Positions 23,307-35,111 of a DNA stretch of 64,000 nt are shown in pieces. Location of the stretch: the NCBI GenBank assembly GCA_014218235.1, contig CM024753.1, positions 182,194,348 through 182,258,347 on the forward strand, read 5' to 3'. Within the stretch, counting starts at the first letter, position 1; every line of letters begins with the position of its first letter. Below the pieces are notes generated by a model. It made no database searches and was not told the DNA's origin. It saw only the letters and a list, made by a program, of their open reading frames with translations. The translations under genes and the position numbers were made by a program. Origin of the DNA: Colocasia esculenta (Eukaryota; Streptophyta; Magnoliopsida; Alismatales; Araceae).

Positions 23307-23988
23307 CTGAAAATTTTTGTGGACCCATGTCATCTGTGGTTCTTCTTTAACACCATTGACTGGAGAATTCTGCAGTCCATTACCATTTTTTTCTGATGGA
23401 GATTATGTTTCAGGGGATCCTTTCACATCATTCAATTCCTTCCCCAGGATATCAGCAAGTTCATTTAGCAGAAAATTCAAAAACTCATGAGCATCCTACA
23501 AATGTGAAAGAGTGAGCATTAGCAAAGTACTCAGAGACACTTGACTAGTAATTAACAGAGCAGCATCTGCTCATATTGGAGAATCAAATTGACCTCCTGA
23601 CGGAGGAGATTCTGCCTGCAACTTGGGTCCGACAGTTCAACTACTGGGCAAATCTTGACTACAGTTTGGACAGAATAATGCATCTACCTAACAAAAAGTT
23701 TCAGAATCCACAAGGTTCATTGTCTTGGTCATATGAAACATCAAGGATATAAGACATTTGACTGAGCTCCATAACAAAATATACAACTGATAACACCGTG
23801 CTGCTTTTGCAGAGTATAGTGTTGTCCTTATACATATATATAATATAAAAATACCCCTATGTAAATATTGAAGCAACATGTACGGTTACCTGGTGCATAA
23901 AACTGCGAAAAAGGTTGTGCTGCTTTTTCACTCTTTGTACAAAACGTTTCGGCCCAATGACACCCGTTTTCTTCTTCTAGGAGCTGAT
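23307..23988 (-). pseudogene. Captured ubiquitin-specific protease fragment (UBP3/UBP4-like), two exons
   Basis: Exon 23890-23988 encodes KKKTGVIGPKRFVQRVKKQ and ends at MHQ before a GT donor. Exon 23307-23495 follows an AG acceptor with DAHEFLNFLLNELADILGKE and ends at TWVHKNFQ before a GT donor. Joined at the splice sites they match the segment around the DAHEF motif of plant UBP3/UBP4-type deubiquitinases, which cleave ubiquitin from proteins. The catalytic cysteine and histidine boxes lie outside the captured piece. There are in-frame stops in both exons (TAG near 23977; TAA near 23410), so this is a non-functional fragment. Known family motif, clear splice signals. Confidence 0.75.
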
Positions 23989-25002
23989 CTGTATAACATG
24001 AACCCAGCATTATCATCAAAAGATGCACCCAGACTGATGAACTATGATCCAAAGAGAGTTTCTGAATTGAACAAGAGAAAAGAATTCAGCACCTAGATGA
24101 TAAGGCACCAACTGCCACAAGCCATCAATTAAGAAACCAAAAAAATAAACTCTAAACAATTATAAGGTCATCATTCATTGACAGCTCATATAGGGCAACT
24201 AAAAAAAGTTGCATATACCAATAAATGAAAAACAAATATAGACAAACTACGGATTTCTCAGCAAGACACCATGAAATAAAAAGCAAGCAAAAAAATAACA
24301 TCTTTAAAGAGTATACAATCCTAGGAAAACATGTAAAGGTTCTAATTCAAAAGACAATGAGGAGAGATAAAGTAATCAGAAATAAAAGCTAATTCTAACA
24401 GTGCCATTAGCTACACATTAGCAGTGTCAATCATGATTGTCATCCAATCTATGAATCATCAATGAAAGCCATGCATAGCCACATATGATTAAATAATAAT
24501 AATAAGGAAGATGTGCATGGCAGAATGACGTTGGTGGGAATTGCAGACTCTAAAGCAAGCCTAGACATTAGACAATAGGAATCCACAAAAAAGAGGAAAC
24601 AAAACATGTTCTAAGAACAGAACCAGGAAACACAGGAAACAGTGCCAACAAAAATGATACATGCATGAATCAAAGTCAGATCCAAAATCCTCTAGAATTT
24701 CTGATATATTTACTTTCCTACAAAGGGATAAGAGCAAGATCATAATCTCATATTCCCAATAAGTTTAAACTTTAAAAAACAGTAAACTAAGTGGGCATAT
24801 GCTCCTCAAAATTGGGGACATCTTGTTAAGAAGACATCATAATATCAATGAGCTAATTAATCAAACTTAACAGTCCAAAAAAATCTGGTGTTAAAGAGAA
24901 TCTACAGATTCCTAAAAGTTTAACCAAAAAGAATCTATAGATCCTGACAAGTTTATCTACAGAAGTAACATGCTGTCAACTGATGCCATATTCCACATAT
25001 TG
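23989..25002. other. No gene recognised between captured fragments
   Basis: AT-rich, with only short ORFs without recognisable motifs. Probably introns or flanks of the neighbouring captured gene pieces. Confidence 0.5.
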
Positions 25003-25430
25003 TCATTGACGTGCCTCTTTGAGCATTTTGTGAGAAAAAACATGTAATCCCAGGTGAAACTTGTTGCGATGAATAGAAATGAGTTGCGAAGAGTAACCCA
25101 GAAAGCCAGAGACCCACTGCATATTCTCATTGTTTACTCCCTCCTCCATAAATGAGTCTCCAATCTAAAGCAGAAAAACATATATTATATATTCTAAAGG
25201 ATTACAGCACGAGTCAAGAAAAGTAGCAGAAAATATATGCTAGCATAATCTAAAGAAATCTCCAGGTTGGATCATCAACCTTGGATTTTATGAAGACAGA
25301 AGAGAGTTCCATACTAATGCTGTCAGCATCATCAGAGTTAAACTGCAGCATGCGCCTCCTTTTTTGCTGTGAAGATTCTACAGACTCCTCTACACCATCT
25401 TTTCCCTTGTCTAAATTCCGTTCTTGTATT
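25003..25430 (-). pseudogene. Captured XRI1-like gene fragment, two exons
   Basis: The upstream exon (about 25430 to 25280) reads SSQQKRRRMLQFNSDDADS and then SMELSSVFIKSK, ending at a GT donor. The second exon (25164-25003) has FMEEGVNNENMQWVSGF and runs to a TGA. The KRRRMLQF block followed by an MEE...WVSGF block resembles plant XRI1 (X-ray induced 1) proteins, linked to DNA repair and meiosis. I judged this from remembered family motifs, so the assignment is moderate. It lies between the NAD-carrier and UBP fragments, same strand. Confidence 0.5.
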
Positions 25431-25869
25431 AGAATAAGTGATGCATATTCTGTTCAAGTATGAAATGTATGCGAATAGCAAACAGCATGGCAGCACCTCC
25501 ATTGTCAGAAATTAGGTAATCAAAGTCTGCACAGTCTCTATAAAATTTGACCATTTTACTAAATAAAATAAGGAAGCCTCATCCTCTTGCTCTTTTGTTA
25601 TATTCCACTTCATTACTTATACGCAAAGATTTCTTGATCAAATAACAACAAACAAGCACAACTGTGCAGATAAATCAAATGATGTTTCTGCTGAAAGTGA
25701 GTTCTTCTTATGGAACTAATAGAGGTCTAAACAGTTAGAAACCGATAATATGTAAGAATTGGAGGAAAGTTGCAGCATGGAAAATTGAAAAATATGTAAG
25801 GAAAGGTATATGTGTTAATATGCCCAGAACCAAACAGCAAAGATAAGCAAATAAAAACTGGAGGAAAGG

Positions 25870-28310
25870 CAGCAATCATGTGTGCACCAACTGAGAGCTG
25901 GTTATGCCCATCCGCTACATGTAAACAATTCAAAGTTCTTTAATCTCTAAACATCAATGGAGCACAAAATTCAAGTAGAACATGGTGTTCATAAATCATT
26001 GACATCAAGAGCAGCCAGCCATCCCCCTAGAACACAGAAGAGATGACAAAGAATAGAAAAAGGGGGAAAATAAACAGCTATCTTTGAGCTATAGAATGAG
26101 GAGAAGAGAACCAACCATGTGATCCAGCATAGGTACACATGATATCCAATTGGAGACCACAAAGTTCCATCCATCTGGAACCCAACATAATCCACCAACA
26201 CCCTATGTTATATAATGCAGATTTCTACTTCACTCTATTACAAGCAGAATCAAGTACTTTGAAGATGCAATAGAAAAACCACTGGAGAATTCGTATTCTT
26301 TAATCCTCCTTTTATCTAGAACACTGATACTTAGATCCTTAAAGTATGGAAATTGTCAATATTTTCTTCTCACCCATTTTGCAATGGCCTGTGTTAGGAC
26401 ACAAGTCACACAACATGCTCTTCAAAATCTTTGCAGCTGATGGCAAGGACCCCTCCAAGAGGGTAAAATAGGACGTTATGGGAAAAAGAGAAAAACTGTT
26501 TAGTATTTCCTTTTCAATAACCAATTAGTATTTTTCTTCACTGTTTCACGAGAAAAATTGAAGGGGAGAAAAACTGACATCGACCAAATCAGGAGAAAAA
26601 GGGAACTTACAGCCCAATTTTGAAGTAATGCCAATACTGTAGGAGAGAGACCACGGTACATCCCTCTAAAGCCTTCATTTTTTTATTATTTGTTGCAGGC
26701 TAGAAATAATGAGGCTACCTGGTCACAACACATGAAGACAATGTTTTAGCATTTTAGGTATTAGTAATCCATGACTTACAAGAAATGAGCATTAATATAA
26801 CATAGCATCCAATAAACTTGATTATGATATGGAGTTGGATATGATTGTGTACATTCACAGTTCATATTGAAGTTGAGACCTCAGACCTGATAAAAAACAT
26901 GAAAACTCTACAATTGAGAAGGGAACGAACTCTTTCCTCTTTTGCCCACTTAATTCCCTTGCCTAAGCACCTTGGTTTAGCTCTTTAGCGTTTAAGCAAT
27001 TAAAGGCTTTCATCTCTGTGGGAAACACACTACATAACTGCAATACAACCTGTTTGTATCATCATCTATAAGCACATGCATGCCCTTATAGCAAATTTTG
27101 ACAAGTAAATTTTGACTTGACTTCCATTTAAAGAAGCAATCTTATTACTTGTAACATGACGAACTAGCGTTTGGCTTGTTGAATATCATACTTTTAGAAA
27201 TGCATCTTCAAACTAATGATCAAGTCATTGTCTTGTAATCAAAGACAAACCCAAATGATTTATAAACAGAAACGTAGACCATATCTATTAGCTGGAAGTT
27301 TCAATGCATCTGTGTAAAACCCACTATTTCTGAATGCACTGCATACCACACTTTTACAAATGCATCTGTAAACTAATGACCAAGCCACTATCTTGTGATC
27401 AAAGACAAATGCATATGTGAAATTGCTAATGGAGGGCCTTTTTCGACATACCAAGTCCATGTGAACGGGGCCACTAAAACAAAAGTTCCTTTGTTGTCTC
27501 TTGTTCCTTATTGGTTTCTTACTGTTTGTATACGTTAACACTGTCAATGTTCAAAGTAAAAAAGAAATAAAACAGAGATACGGAAATGTATGCCCGATAC
27601 CCTAAAATACCATTGTATGACCACACTGGGCTTGAGACGGGGCAACATAAAATCACGATCTCAAGAAAAGGCATATTTAGCCTACTAATCTATTTGCTGT
27701 TTTATGTGACTAGACAGCCCAAACAACGCATAGAAGGAACATGAATGCGAACTTCTACCGCCAGAAGAAGGAGTATTGGGCAGCCCATAAACCTGAAGTC
27801 TCGTCTTGATCACATCCAAGGGGCACACAAACGTGGCAGCAATGGCTCCTGCAGCAGTACCATAGCAGCTGGTGAGCGGCTTTACACTCCAGAAAACAAA
27901 ACGATGGCTTTTGATGCAAGGACCCCGAAGGGAGAAACAGGAAAATACCTACAATCTATAAACAACCAGTGGATTACATTAATGAAGAAACAAAAATTCA
28001 AACAAAGCCAATTCAGTGGAATAAACGCACGAAAAAAATAGATAACAAGGAATAGGCATGAGGTACCTACCCATTTACGTAAATCACAAGACCAAACAGG
28101 AAAAACAGTTAAAAAGAGATAACAATAACGACACGATACAATGTTCTAAATCCCAGCAGGAGGGCTGAGAGAACTCACCAGAAGCAGCACCGGCAGGGGC
28201 ATGGCAGAGGAGATCCCTGGCGGAGGAGCCGTCCGATGCATCCACCACCATCCTGACACCCTTTGCCTCCGCAACACCAGACTTGGAATCTGAATTCCGA
28301 AACCTTCAAC
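25870..28310 (-). pseudogene. Captured mitochondrial-carrier gene fragment (NAD+ carrier-like), at least four exons
   Basis: Exon pieces in N-to-C order down the minus strand: about 28310-28179 (MVVDASDGSSARDLLCHAPA, GT donor); 27848-27759 (AIAATFVCPLDVIKTRLQVY, with AG acceptor and GT donor); about 26672-26611 (GFRGMYRGLSPTVLALL, GT donor); about 25914-25870 (GHNQLSVGAHMIAA). PLDVIKTR is the PX(D/E)XX(K/R) signature of the mitochondrial carrier family, and the exact context matches plant NAD+/folate-type carriers of organelle inner membranes. Later repeats and their signatures are missing, so transport activity is not expected. Confidence 0.75.
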
Positions 28311-28485
28311 AACAAAACAACGGTATAGATTCCGCTCCCGCTGCTAATGTCGATGCTAATATAGAAAGATCAACAAGAGTATGATCCACTCCCCCCGTGC
28401 CCTAGCAACCCTTTGAGAAAGCAAGAGACGGAAAAGAAGAAGAAGAAGAAGAAGAAGGCGAGGCAGAGCCGCGGAGCCATAGTGG

Positions 28486-28762
28486 GTCTGGTATGGAGAG
28501 CGTCGTCGCAGACCCCGGGTTTGGCGACCTTCACGAGCGCCCACGTGAGCAGCTCCCTGCTCTGCCCATCCATCCTCACCCCGAACACCACCGTCCTCCC
28601 ACTCTCGACGCTCTCTCCCGCGTCCCCAACGGCACAGCAGGCGTCTCCGCCCCTCGCCGACCTACCCCACTCAGCTGCCTTCCCCTCGCTCTTCCCGGCG
28701 TCTCCACCTCCTCCCGCTTCCCTTCCGATCGGCGAGGCGTTGGAGACGATTTGCTTTCCCAC
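28486..28762 (-). pseudogene. Captured first exon of a USP-domain protein kinase gene
   Basis: A GC-rich exon encoding a low-complexity Gly/Ser/Ala N-terminus and then TVVFGVRMDGQSRELLTWAL and VKVAKPG. This is the beginning of the universal-stress-protein (adenine nucleotide alpha-hydrolase) domain found at the N-terminus of a class of plant receptor-like cytoplasmic kinases. The following ALH motif is recognisable but altered, and the kinase domain is absent. It is first in the row of captured fragments and directly follows the C-rich leader of the element. High GC against AT-rich surroundings marks a separate origin. Confidence 0.65.
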
Positions 28763-28764
28763 TG

Positions 28765-28995
28765 CTGCTGGTGTTGGTGGAGGGGGTGGTGCGCAGGGAG
28801 GGAGGGGTCCGGGGTGGGGGGTGTTGGCGGGTGGAGGGGTTGGTGGCGTGGTGCGCAGGGAGGGAGGGGTGTCCAGGATGGGGGTGGGCGCAGAGAGGGA
28901 GTCGAGATGGGGGTGTTGGCGCGGCGGAGGGGGCCGAGGTGGGGATGTTGGCGGGGGAAGGGGGAAAATTTTTTGGGGATTTGGCGCCTAGGGGA
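28765..28995 (-). repeat. C-rich leader/minisatellite of CACTA 1
   Basis: On the minus strand, irregular repeats of CCCTCCCTGCGCACCACC and CCCCGCCAACACCCC. The plus strand is a chain of G runs with strong quadruplex potential. The second CACTA element has a C-rich leader of the same kind and relative place (49565-49850). Confidence 0.65.
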
Positions 28996-29246
28996 GGGGG
29001 ATTAGTTTGGAAATGCAGGGATTTTAGATTTAGTATTTAAAATATGTTTTAAGTAAATATATTATTATTATTTATAATATTAAGATATATTATTAGTTAA
29101 ATATTATATTTATATTATTCACATTTAAAATATTAAGATCTTAACTATTACATTTAAAATATTAATTAAAAGAAAGATAAATTAAAATAAAATATATATA
29201 TTATAAATTATAGATATATATAATTTAAACTAATAAACAATGCATC

Positions 29247-29360
29247 TGAGACCGAATATTATTCGGTCACAATTCGGTCTCAGATTAGTGACCGAAATAT
29301 TCGGTCACAAATCGGTCACAAATCTGAGACCGAATTGTGACCGAATAATATTCGGTCTCA
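29247..29360. repeat. Perfect inverted repeat built of subterminal motifs (40-bp arms)
   Basis: Arms 29247-29286 and 29321-29360 are exact reverse complements around a 34-bp centre that itself contains GTGACCGAAATATTCGGTCAC. The motifs are those of the element termini (GACCGAAT), but the site lies about 2.9 kb inside the right end. Confidence 0.85.
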
Positions 29361-30435
29361 ACAATCTAAATCAAAATCGGTCTCTATCTGCGCATGCATG
29401 CATGTATTAAGTATTTATAGTAGTTGTTGACCTAAGTTAGATAAAATCTAATACCAAATTTAAGTATATATTTTTAAATATCAATATATAATTATCAATT
29501 TTTTATAATATCTTTTAGATAGATGAAATATATATTTAGCATGTTTTAAGTTTAAATTACATACTAATATAGTTAATTTTTTATTTCTATAGTATTTTAA
29601 TTATTATTGAAATATAAAAGTACATGTTTAAAAGTAAATAAAAATTATGCCACATGCAAGTGCATGTGCCGATAATATTGATTTGGTATCATGATATTAC
29701 CAACGTCTGACAACATTGAAGATAAACTTTTGGAGATGGGAAGCAAATCATGTGCATTTAGCTAGATTGGATAGATAATCAAATTTCATGTAAAAGTGGT
29801 GACGTAGCAGTGCGCATAGAAGGAAAACTTCCTACCACAAGTGGATCGAAAGCTAGGCCGCTTCGTCGGTTCTTATCGCCAAAAAATGGAACATCTTGAA
29901 CCATGTGTCGTAAATATGTCACTGTGATGATGTTAGACATGTATTGTCAAGTAAAGGGTAAAATCAGAAATAAGAAAAGTCAAGTAAACAAATTTATACA
30001 GGTGAGTTCTCAGGAAGTGAGAATTTCTCATGTATATATTGAACACTTAGATATTGAGTTTCAAATACTCACATGTACACTATGTGAAACCAGATGTCTA
30101 GAAATTTTTAACATGTACTTTAGGTGTAATGCCACACCAAACTATTCACACTCCCATGGGCACAAGTACTTTTGGGTGCTCCTCCCAAGACCAGGTCAGG
30201 GCCCTTTTATTGGGTCATTCTAGCATTGTAAATTCATGAGAGATCTAGAGATCCCAAGTTCTAGACATTACAAGTGAATTTTCAAGAACATGAGACAAGC
30301 AAATTGACTAATTACATGAATACATTATAAATCACTTTTCGGAAGAAGGAGTAGCTTAATAATTATTTCAAGTAAATATTGAATTAATTAGTATATAATA
30401 GTTCATGTAAAAGTTATTTCAAGAAAGAATTATAA
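29361..30435. other. No gene recognised (CACTA 1, right interior)
   Basis: AT-rich DNA. One 106-codon ORF on the plus strand (29903-30223) has no recognisable motif, and I do not support it as a gene. Confidence 0.45.
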
Positions 30436-30922
30436 TTAACATGGTGTGTCGACCTGGAACATGGGTGTGCCGACCTAAGTCACTGGAAACAGGAGTTTTG
30501 TTGACTTGAATACAAGGTGTGTCAACCTGAATAGCTAGAAGAGAGTGTTGACACTTTGAAGGATAGTGTCAACTCTCTGCAAGGTATAGGTCGATAATAT
30601 GAAGGGATAGGTCGATAATATGAAGGGAAAGGTGAACGTCACTATAAGGGATAATTAAATAGGTCAACGTAGTGTTGACACTACTGGATAGATCGATAGT
30701 GTTGACACTACTGGGCAGATAGCTAGGTCAACACTAGTGGACAGATAGTGTTGACACTACTGGACATATAGATTAACACTATTGGATAGATAGTGTTGAC
30801 ACTACTGGACAGATCATAGATTAATACTATTGGATAGATAGTGTTGACACTACTAGACAGATAGGTGAACACTACTGGACAGATAGTGTTGACACTGTTG
30901 GACAGATAGTGTTGACACTACC
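30436..30922. repeat. Array of AGTGTTGACACT palindrome-like sites
   Basis: At least eight copies of GTGTTGACAC plus related sites (GTGTCGACC, GGTCGATAA, GGTCAACAC). Adjacent copies at the right end are 22-23 bp apart and joined by ACTGGACAGAT. A C-to-T change at one CpG of AGTGTCGACACT gives the observed core, so the original was probably a perfect 12-bp palindrome. The left edge still has a GTGTCGACC copy. Confidence 0.7.
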
Positions 30923-31764
30923 ACTACTTCCAGAACACAGTCAGAAGAAAAGAAGAAGAAGAAGGAGAAGAATCCTTCACAAAAACACTTGCCTAAGATA
31001 TGAGTGTTAGCTAAGACACGTACACAAGAGACCAAAAGTATACCTAATGATCTTTATGGCACGCAAATCAAGGGATAAATATGATAGATACTCATATTCA
31101 ATATCCTAACCAAAGATGGAGACACGAAGGAAATGAGATACAGAAATCTTATACGATGATCACGCAATTCCAGAAATCATATAGTAGCCTTTAAAAATGA
31201 AACTTCAGATGGAACATTTGTTTTTGATTTATATTAACTGAAGTTCTTGACTTATAAACTAGATTAAGGATCAACAAAAAATTTTATTATCTTAAAGGTA
31301 ATGTGAAAGTACCTATCTTATGCACCTTATTTTCTTCTTCATTATTTCCAGAAAATCAAGTTAGCCATTTTTCCTTCTACGAAAACTCATCTCTTCCTGG
31401 CGTTTCTTCCTCTCCCAATACTTCCGCCGCCAACCCCTTTATATATGTACTCTTATATATGTATATATATATACTTGCACATACATATAAGCACTTCCAC
31501 ACTCTCCCACGTAGCTATCTATCTTCCTTCTAACACCTCACACACTCCCATGTGACACTAACAAGCACAAACTGACACGTATATATGTGCATGTAGGAAG
31601 TTTATCCATTTCTTTAACATTATAATTTTATCATTTCTTTTATTACACACATATATATATACTAATAAATATATACACTTTTACACATACCTATCACTAC
31701 CTACACATGTTCACATTTAAATGCATGTTAAACCTTGCGTAAATAAATTACAGAAAATAGAGAC
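30923..31764. other. No gene recognised before the right subterminal region
   Basis: AT-rich with TATATA runs (31440-31500, 31650-31680). No motif-bearing ORF. Confidence 0.45.
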
Positions 31765-32291
31765 CACTTTAGAGACCGATTATATTCAGTCCCTATTCGG
31801 TCCCAAAATAGGGACCGAATAGAGACCGAATTTAATCGGTCTCAACGTCTTGAGACCAAAATTTTCCGTCCCTATTCGGTCACTATTTTGGGACCGAATA
31901 GGGACCGAATATAATCGGTCTCTAGAGACCGATTATATTCGGTCCCTATTCGGTTAGAGACCGATTATATTCGGTCCCTATTCGGTCCCAAAATAGTGAC
32001 CGAATAGGGACTGAAAATTTCGGTATTTTGAGACCGAAATTTTCAGTCTCTATTCGGTCACTATTTTGGGACCGAATAGGGACCGAATATAATCGGTCTC
32101 TATATTAGAGACCGATTATATTCGGTCCCTATTCGGTCCCAAAATAGTGACCGAATAGGGACCAAATTTAATCAGTCTCAATATTTTGAGACCGAAATTT
32201 TCAGTCCCTATTCAGTCACTATTTTGGGACCGAATAGGGACCGAAATTTTCGGTCTCTAATCGGTCTCTATAAGTGTTTTTTCTTGTTGTG
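31765..32291. repeat. Right subterminal repeats and TIR of CACTA 1
   Basis: Dense direct and inverted GGGACCGAATAGGGACC-type motifs, ending TTTTTTCTTGTTGTG. The terminal five bases read as CACAA on the minus strand instead of CACTA, a single mismatch with the left end. Followed by TSD ATT. Confidence 0.8.
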
Positions 32292-32962
32292 ATTTCATCT
32301 TTGAATGTTTTGAGTGGGAAATGAATTGAAAAAGTGGTAATTAGGATCATTGACACCTTTTGACGTGAGGATAGACATGATGAATGCCCGTACCCCCAGT
32401 TACTCAGTGGAAGTGCCCTTCAGACCATTTTACAGAGATATTTAGTAAGCTTTTTGACGCGAAGACAGACATTTGTGATGCCTATATCCCCGGTTACTCA
32501 TCATAACACAGCATTGCTCTGTCTTTTTCCCGTGATTTATGGTACTTATTTTTATGGATAGAAATAGGTAGCTTTTCTCCATTATCATTTTTTATGTTTT
32601 TTTTTTTAGTTGAAAATCAAGGTCGAAGAGTATTGATGGTTAACACACGTTGCAAGACATAAAGTTCAAAAACCATATTACTTATCAAGTCACTTGAGAA
32701 GAATGTTTTTCCACAAGGGAGTTATTCAAGTGAGTTAGGTTAGACCCATTAGATTCGTCCAATGTTCTCCGAATGATGCAACCTAGACTCACACATGAAA
32801 AGTATGTCAAAATCATTATGATAGAGATAATAGCTTTTAATATTTTGTGGAGATGAAAGATTAAAACATGGGTAGATACCCAAATTGCACCTGACATTAA
32901 GGGGATGAATAGGCCCATACAAAATATCCAAAGGAATGAGGAATTACTTGAAGAATGTGTAT

Positions 32963-33209
32963 CTATCGACAGCCAGATTGAGCCTATCGACAGACATACA
33001 CAGCTGAAATATGTGCAGTTCAGACTGATCAGTGCTGTCGACAGATGGGGTGTAGTATGTCGACAGATGTTCTAGAGTTCGGGGAGATGCCAAACTGTGC
33101 CAGGCTGTCGACAGATGGAATTCAGCCTGTCGACAGATGGACACAGGGTTCACAATTTGAGTTCTTTAGAGGCCTGGCTGTCGACAGGAAGGTTTTGATC
33201 TGTCGACAG
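32963..33209. promoter_or_regulatory. Internal palindrome array of the Sirevirus (4 pairs)
   Basis: Sites start at 32963, 32984, 33035, 33057, 33105, 33127, 33178 and 33200. Pair spacings are 21, 22, 22 and 22 bp, with a new pair every 70-73 bp. The array lies in the spacer between pol and the third ORF, outside the LTRs. Confidence 0.65.
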
Positions 33210-33678
33210 GAGCTTGTACAATTCAGCTTGAAGGCTAAGATGAGAGATATGAGCAGAACTTCATGCAAGGGAGATTTAAGTATATAACAAAAGATTTTCC
33301 CTCAATAATTCACTCATCTAACCTGACCTCACTCCCCCATAGTGTGTGCATATGAATACCCAAGAGTCAAACAATTCAATTCAAGTTTTTGCATGTATAA
33401 CAAGCATTTGCACAAAAATTCATGAAAAGAGAGCATACCGTCACAAGGATCCAAATGATTGCAAGAGTAAATGGGCAAATTGTAGAGAAACCATATACCT
33501 CATTTGAAGTAAGTGACCTTTATATGCAAATTAACCATGGATACGTGGCGGAGAATGTTTTCTCACACATAATGATAGTTTCCAAACAAGCTTGACTTGT
33601 TTTTCCACATTTCACCATTTGATATACCTCATAGTCATTTCACACAAAGAGCATGTACTCCAAGATTGGATATGAGTT

Positions 33679-33969
33679 TCATTGCATTTTGCACAATCCC
33701 AATTCTCTTCTCAATGTAGTGAATCTATCCTCTGCCAATGGTTTTGTGAAAATATCAGCTAATTGCTGGTCAGTGGGTATGAACCTAAGCTCCAAGGATT
33801 TGTTGGCTACTTCATCTCTCAAGAAGTGATGTCTAATCTCTAAGTGTTTTGTCCTAGAGTGTTGGACTGGGTTCTTTGATAGGTTGATGGGACTAGTGTT
33901 GTCACATAGAATAGGTGTGCATCCAATGTCAATCTTGTAGTCACAAAGTTGACTTTTGATCCACAACAC
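33679..33969 (-). pseudogene. Sirevirus RNase H C-terminal segment
   Basis: 96 codons, with the copia RNase H end motifs PILCDNTSPINLSKNPVQHS, TKHLEIRHHFLRDEV and LADIFTKPLAEDRF. The polyprotein normally ends here. The upstream part of RNase H is read in another frame past a stop near 34050. Confidence 0.85.
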
Positions 33970-34059
33970 TTGAGCCGTACAACTCCCTGCAGCAACATAT
34001 TCTGCCTTTACAGTGGAGAGTGCAACTGAGTGTTGCTTCTTGGATGCCTAAGAAACCAT

Positions 34060-35030
34060 TCAACTGCCAAGAAATTGGCAGTATCCACTAGTGCTTTTTC
34101 TGTCAATTTTACATCCAGCATAGTCAGCATCAGAATATGATATCAAATCAAGGTTACTTCCTGCTGGATACCAAAAACCCAAATCATGCGTACCTAAGAG
34201 ATATCTGAATATTCTCTTAACTGCAACCAAATGGATTTCCTTTGGACTTGATTGATATCTAGCACAAAGGCAAACACTGAATTGTATATCCGGTCTACTT
34301 GCAGTAAGATAAAGGAGTGAGCCAATCATACCTCGGAAATGCTTTGGATCTATCGGTTTACCTTTCTCATCATTTTCCAGTTTTATGCTCGTGCTCATTG
34401 GTGTTGAAGCATGCTTAGCTTGTTCAAACTGAAATCTTTTTAGAAGCTCCTTAACATATTTTTCTTGGTTGATGAAGAAGCCATCTTCATATTGTTTAAC
34501 CTGCAAACCAAGGAAAAATTGAAGCTCCCCCATTAAACTCATCTCAAATTAGTGTGCATGTGTTTTGAAAATTCTTCACACAGTGATGGGTTAGTGGAAC
34601 TAAAGATGATGTCATCCACATAAACTTGAACGACAATTATATGATTGCGAACTTTCTTAGTAAAGAGTGTTTGGTCCACCTTACCTCTTGTGTAGTTTTT
34701 ACTCACCAAGAAGTTGCTTAACCTGTCATACCAAGATCGAGGTGTCTGCTTCAAACCGTAAAGAGCTTTGTGCAACTTGTAAACATGGTTAGGCATTTCA
34801 GAATTTTCAAAACCAGGTGGTTGAGAAACATAGACTTCCTCTTTGATGTAGCCATTCAGGAATGCAGTTTTAACATCTATTTGAAAAAGTTTGAACTTGT
34901 GTGAGCATGCATATGCCAACAAGATTCTAACTGCTTCAAGTCTAGCTACAGGTGCAAAGGACTCTTCAAAGTCTATACCAAATTCTTGATTGTATCCTTT
35001 TGCTACCAGTCTAGCCTTATTTCTCACCAC
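34060..35030 (-). pseudogene. Sirevirus reverse transcriptase and early RNase H (two frames)
   Basis: 34539-35030 carries the reverse transcriptase start (NKARLVAKGYNQEFGIDFEE, FAPVARLEAVRILLAYA, DVKTAFLNG) and the catalytic YVDDIIFSSTN. 34060-34542 continues after a frameshift near 34540 with the thumb (LMGELQFFLGLQVKQ) and the RNase H start (SYSDADYAGCKIDRKSTSGY). Together these are the normal copia order and near full length. The frameshift blocks a complete product. Confidence 0.9.
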
Positions 35031-35111
35031 TTTACCCTCTTCATTTAGCTTATTCCTAAATACCCATCTTGTACCTACGACAGAAATCTCAGGGGTTTTA
35101 AGAACTAAACT

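Larger units (their letters stand above)
16100..32291. mobile_element. CACTA (En/Spm) transposon 1, gene-capturing, non-autonomous
   Basis: 16.2 kb with terminal inverted repeats (left CACTACAAGAAAAAT; right, reverse complemented, CACAACAAGAAAAAA) and TSD ATT. Dense subterminal repeats with GACCGAAT and its complement occupy about 0.5 kb at each end. I find no transposase body, only a possible last exon at 16921-16986. The interior holds a 178-bp tandem repeat, a LINE scrap, host-gene exons in one orientation, a C-rich leader, an inverted repeat of subterminal motifs and a GTTGAC array. It sits inside the Sirevirus and must therefore have arrived later. Confidence 0.85.

Noticed and set aside
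29903..30223. 106-aa ORF in CACTA 1
   Set aside because: No motif, no splice context, AT-rich surroundings. I could not support it as a gene.
30436..30922. CRISPR-like repeat/spacer array (also considered for 48309-48680)
   Set aside because: Plant nuclear context, repeats of 10-12 bp palindromes with repetitive linkers, no cas genes. These are ordinary tandem or interspersed short repeats.
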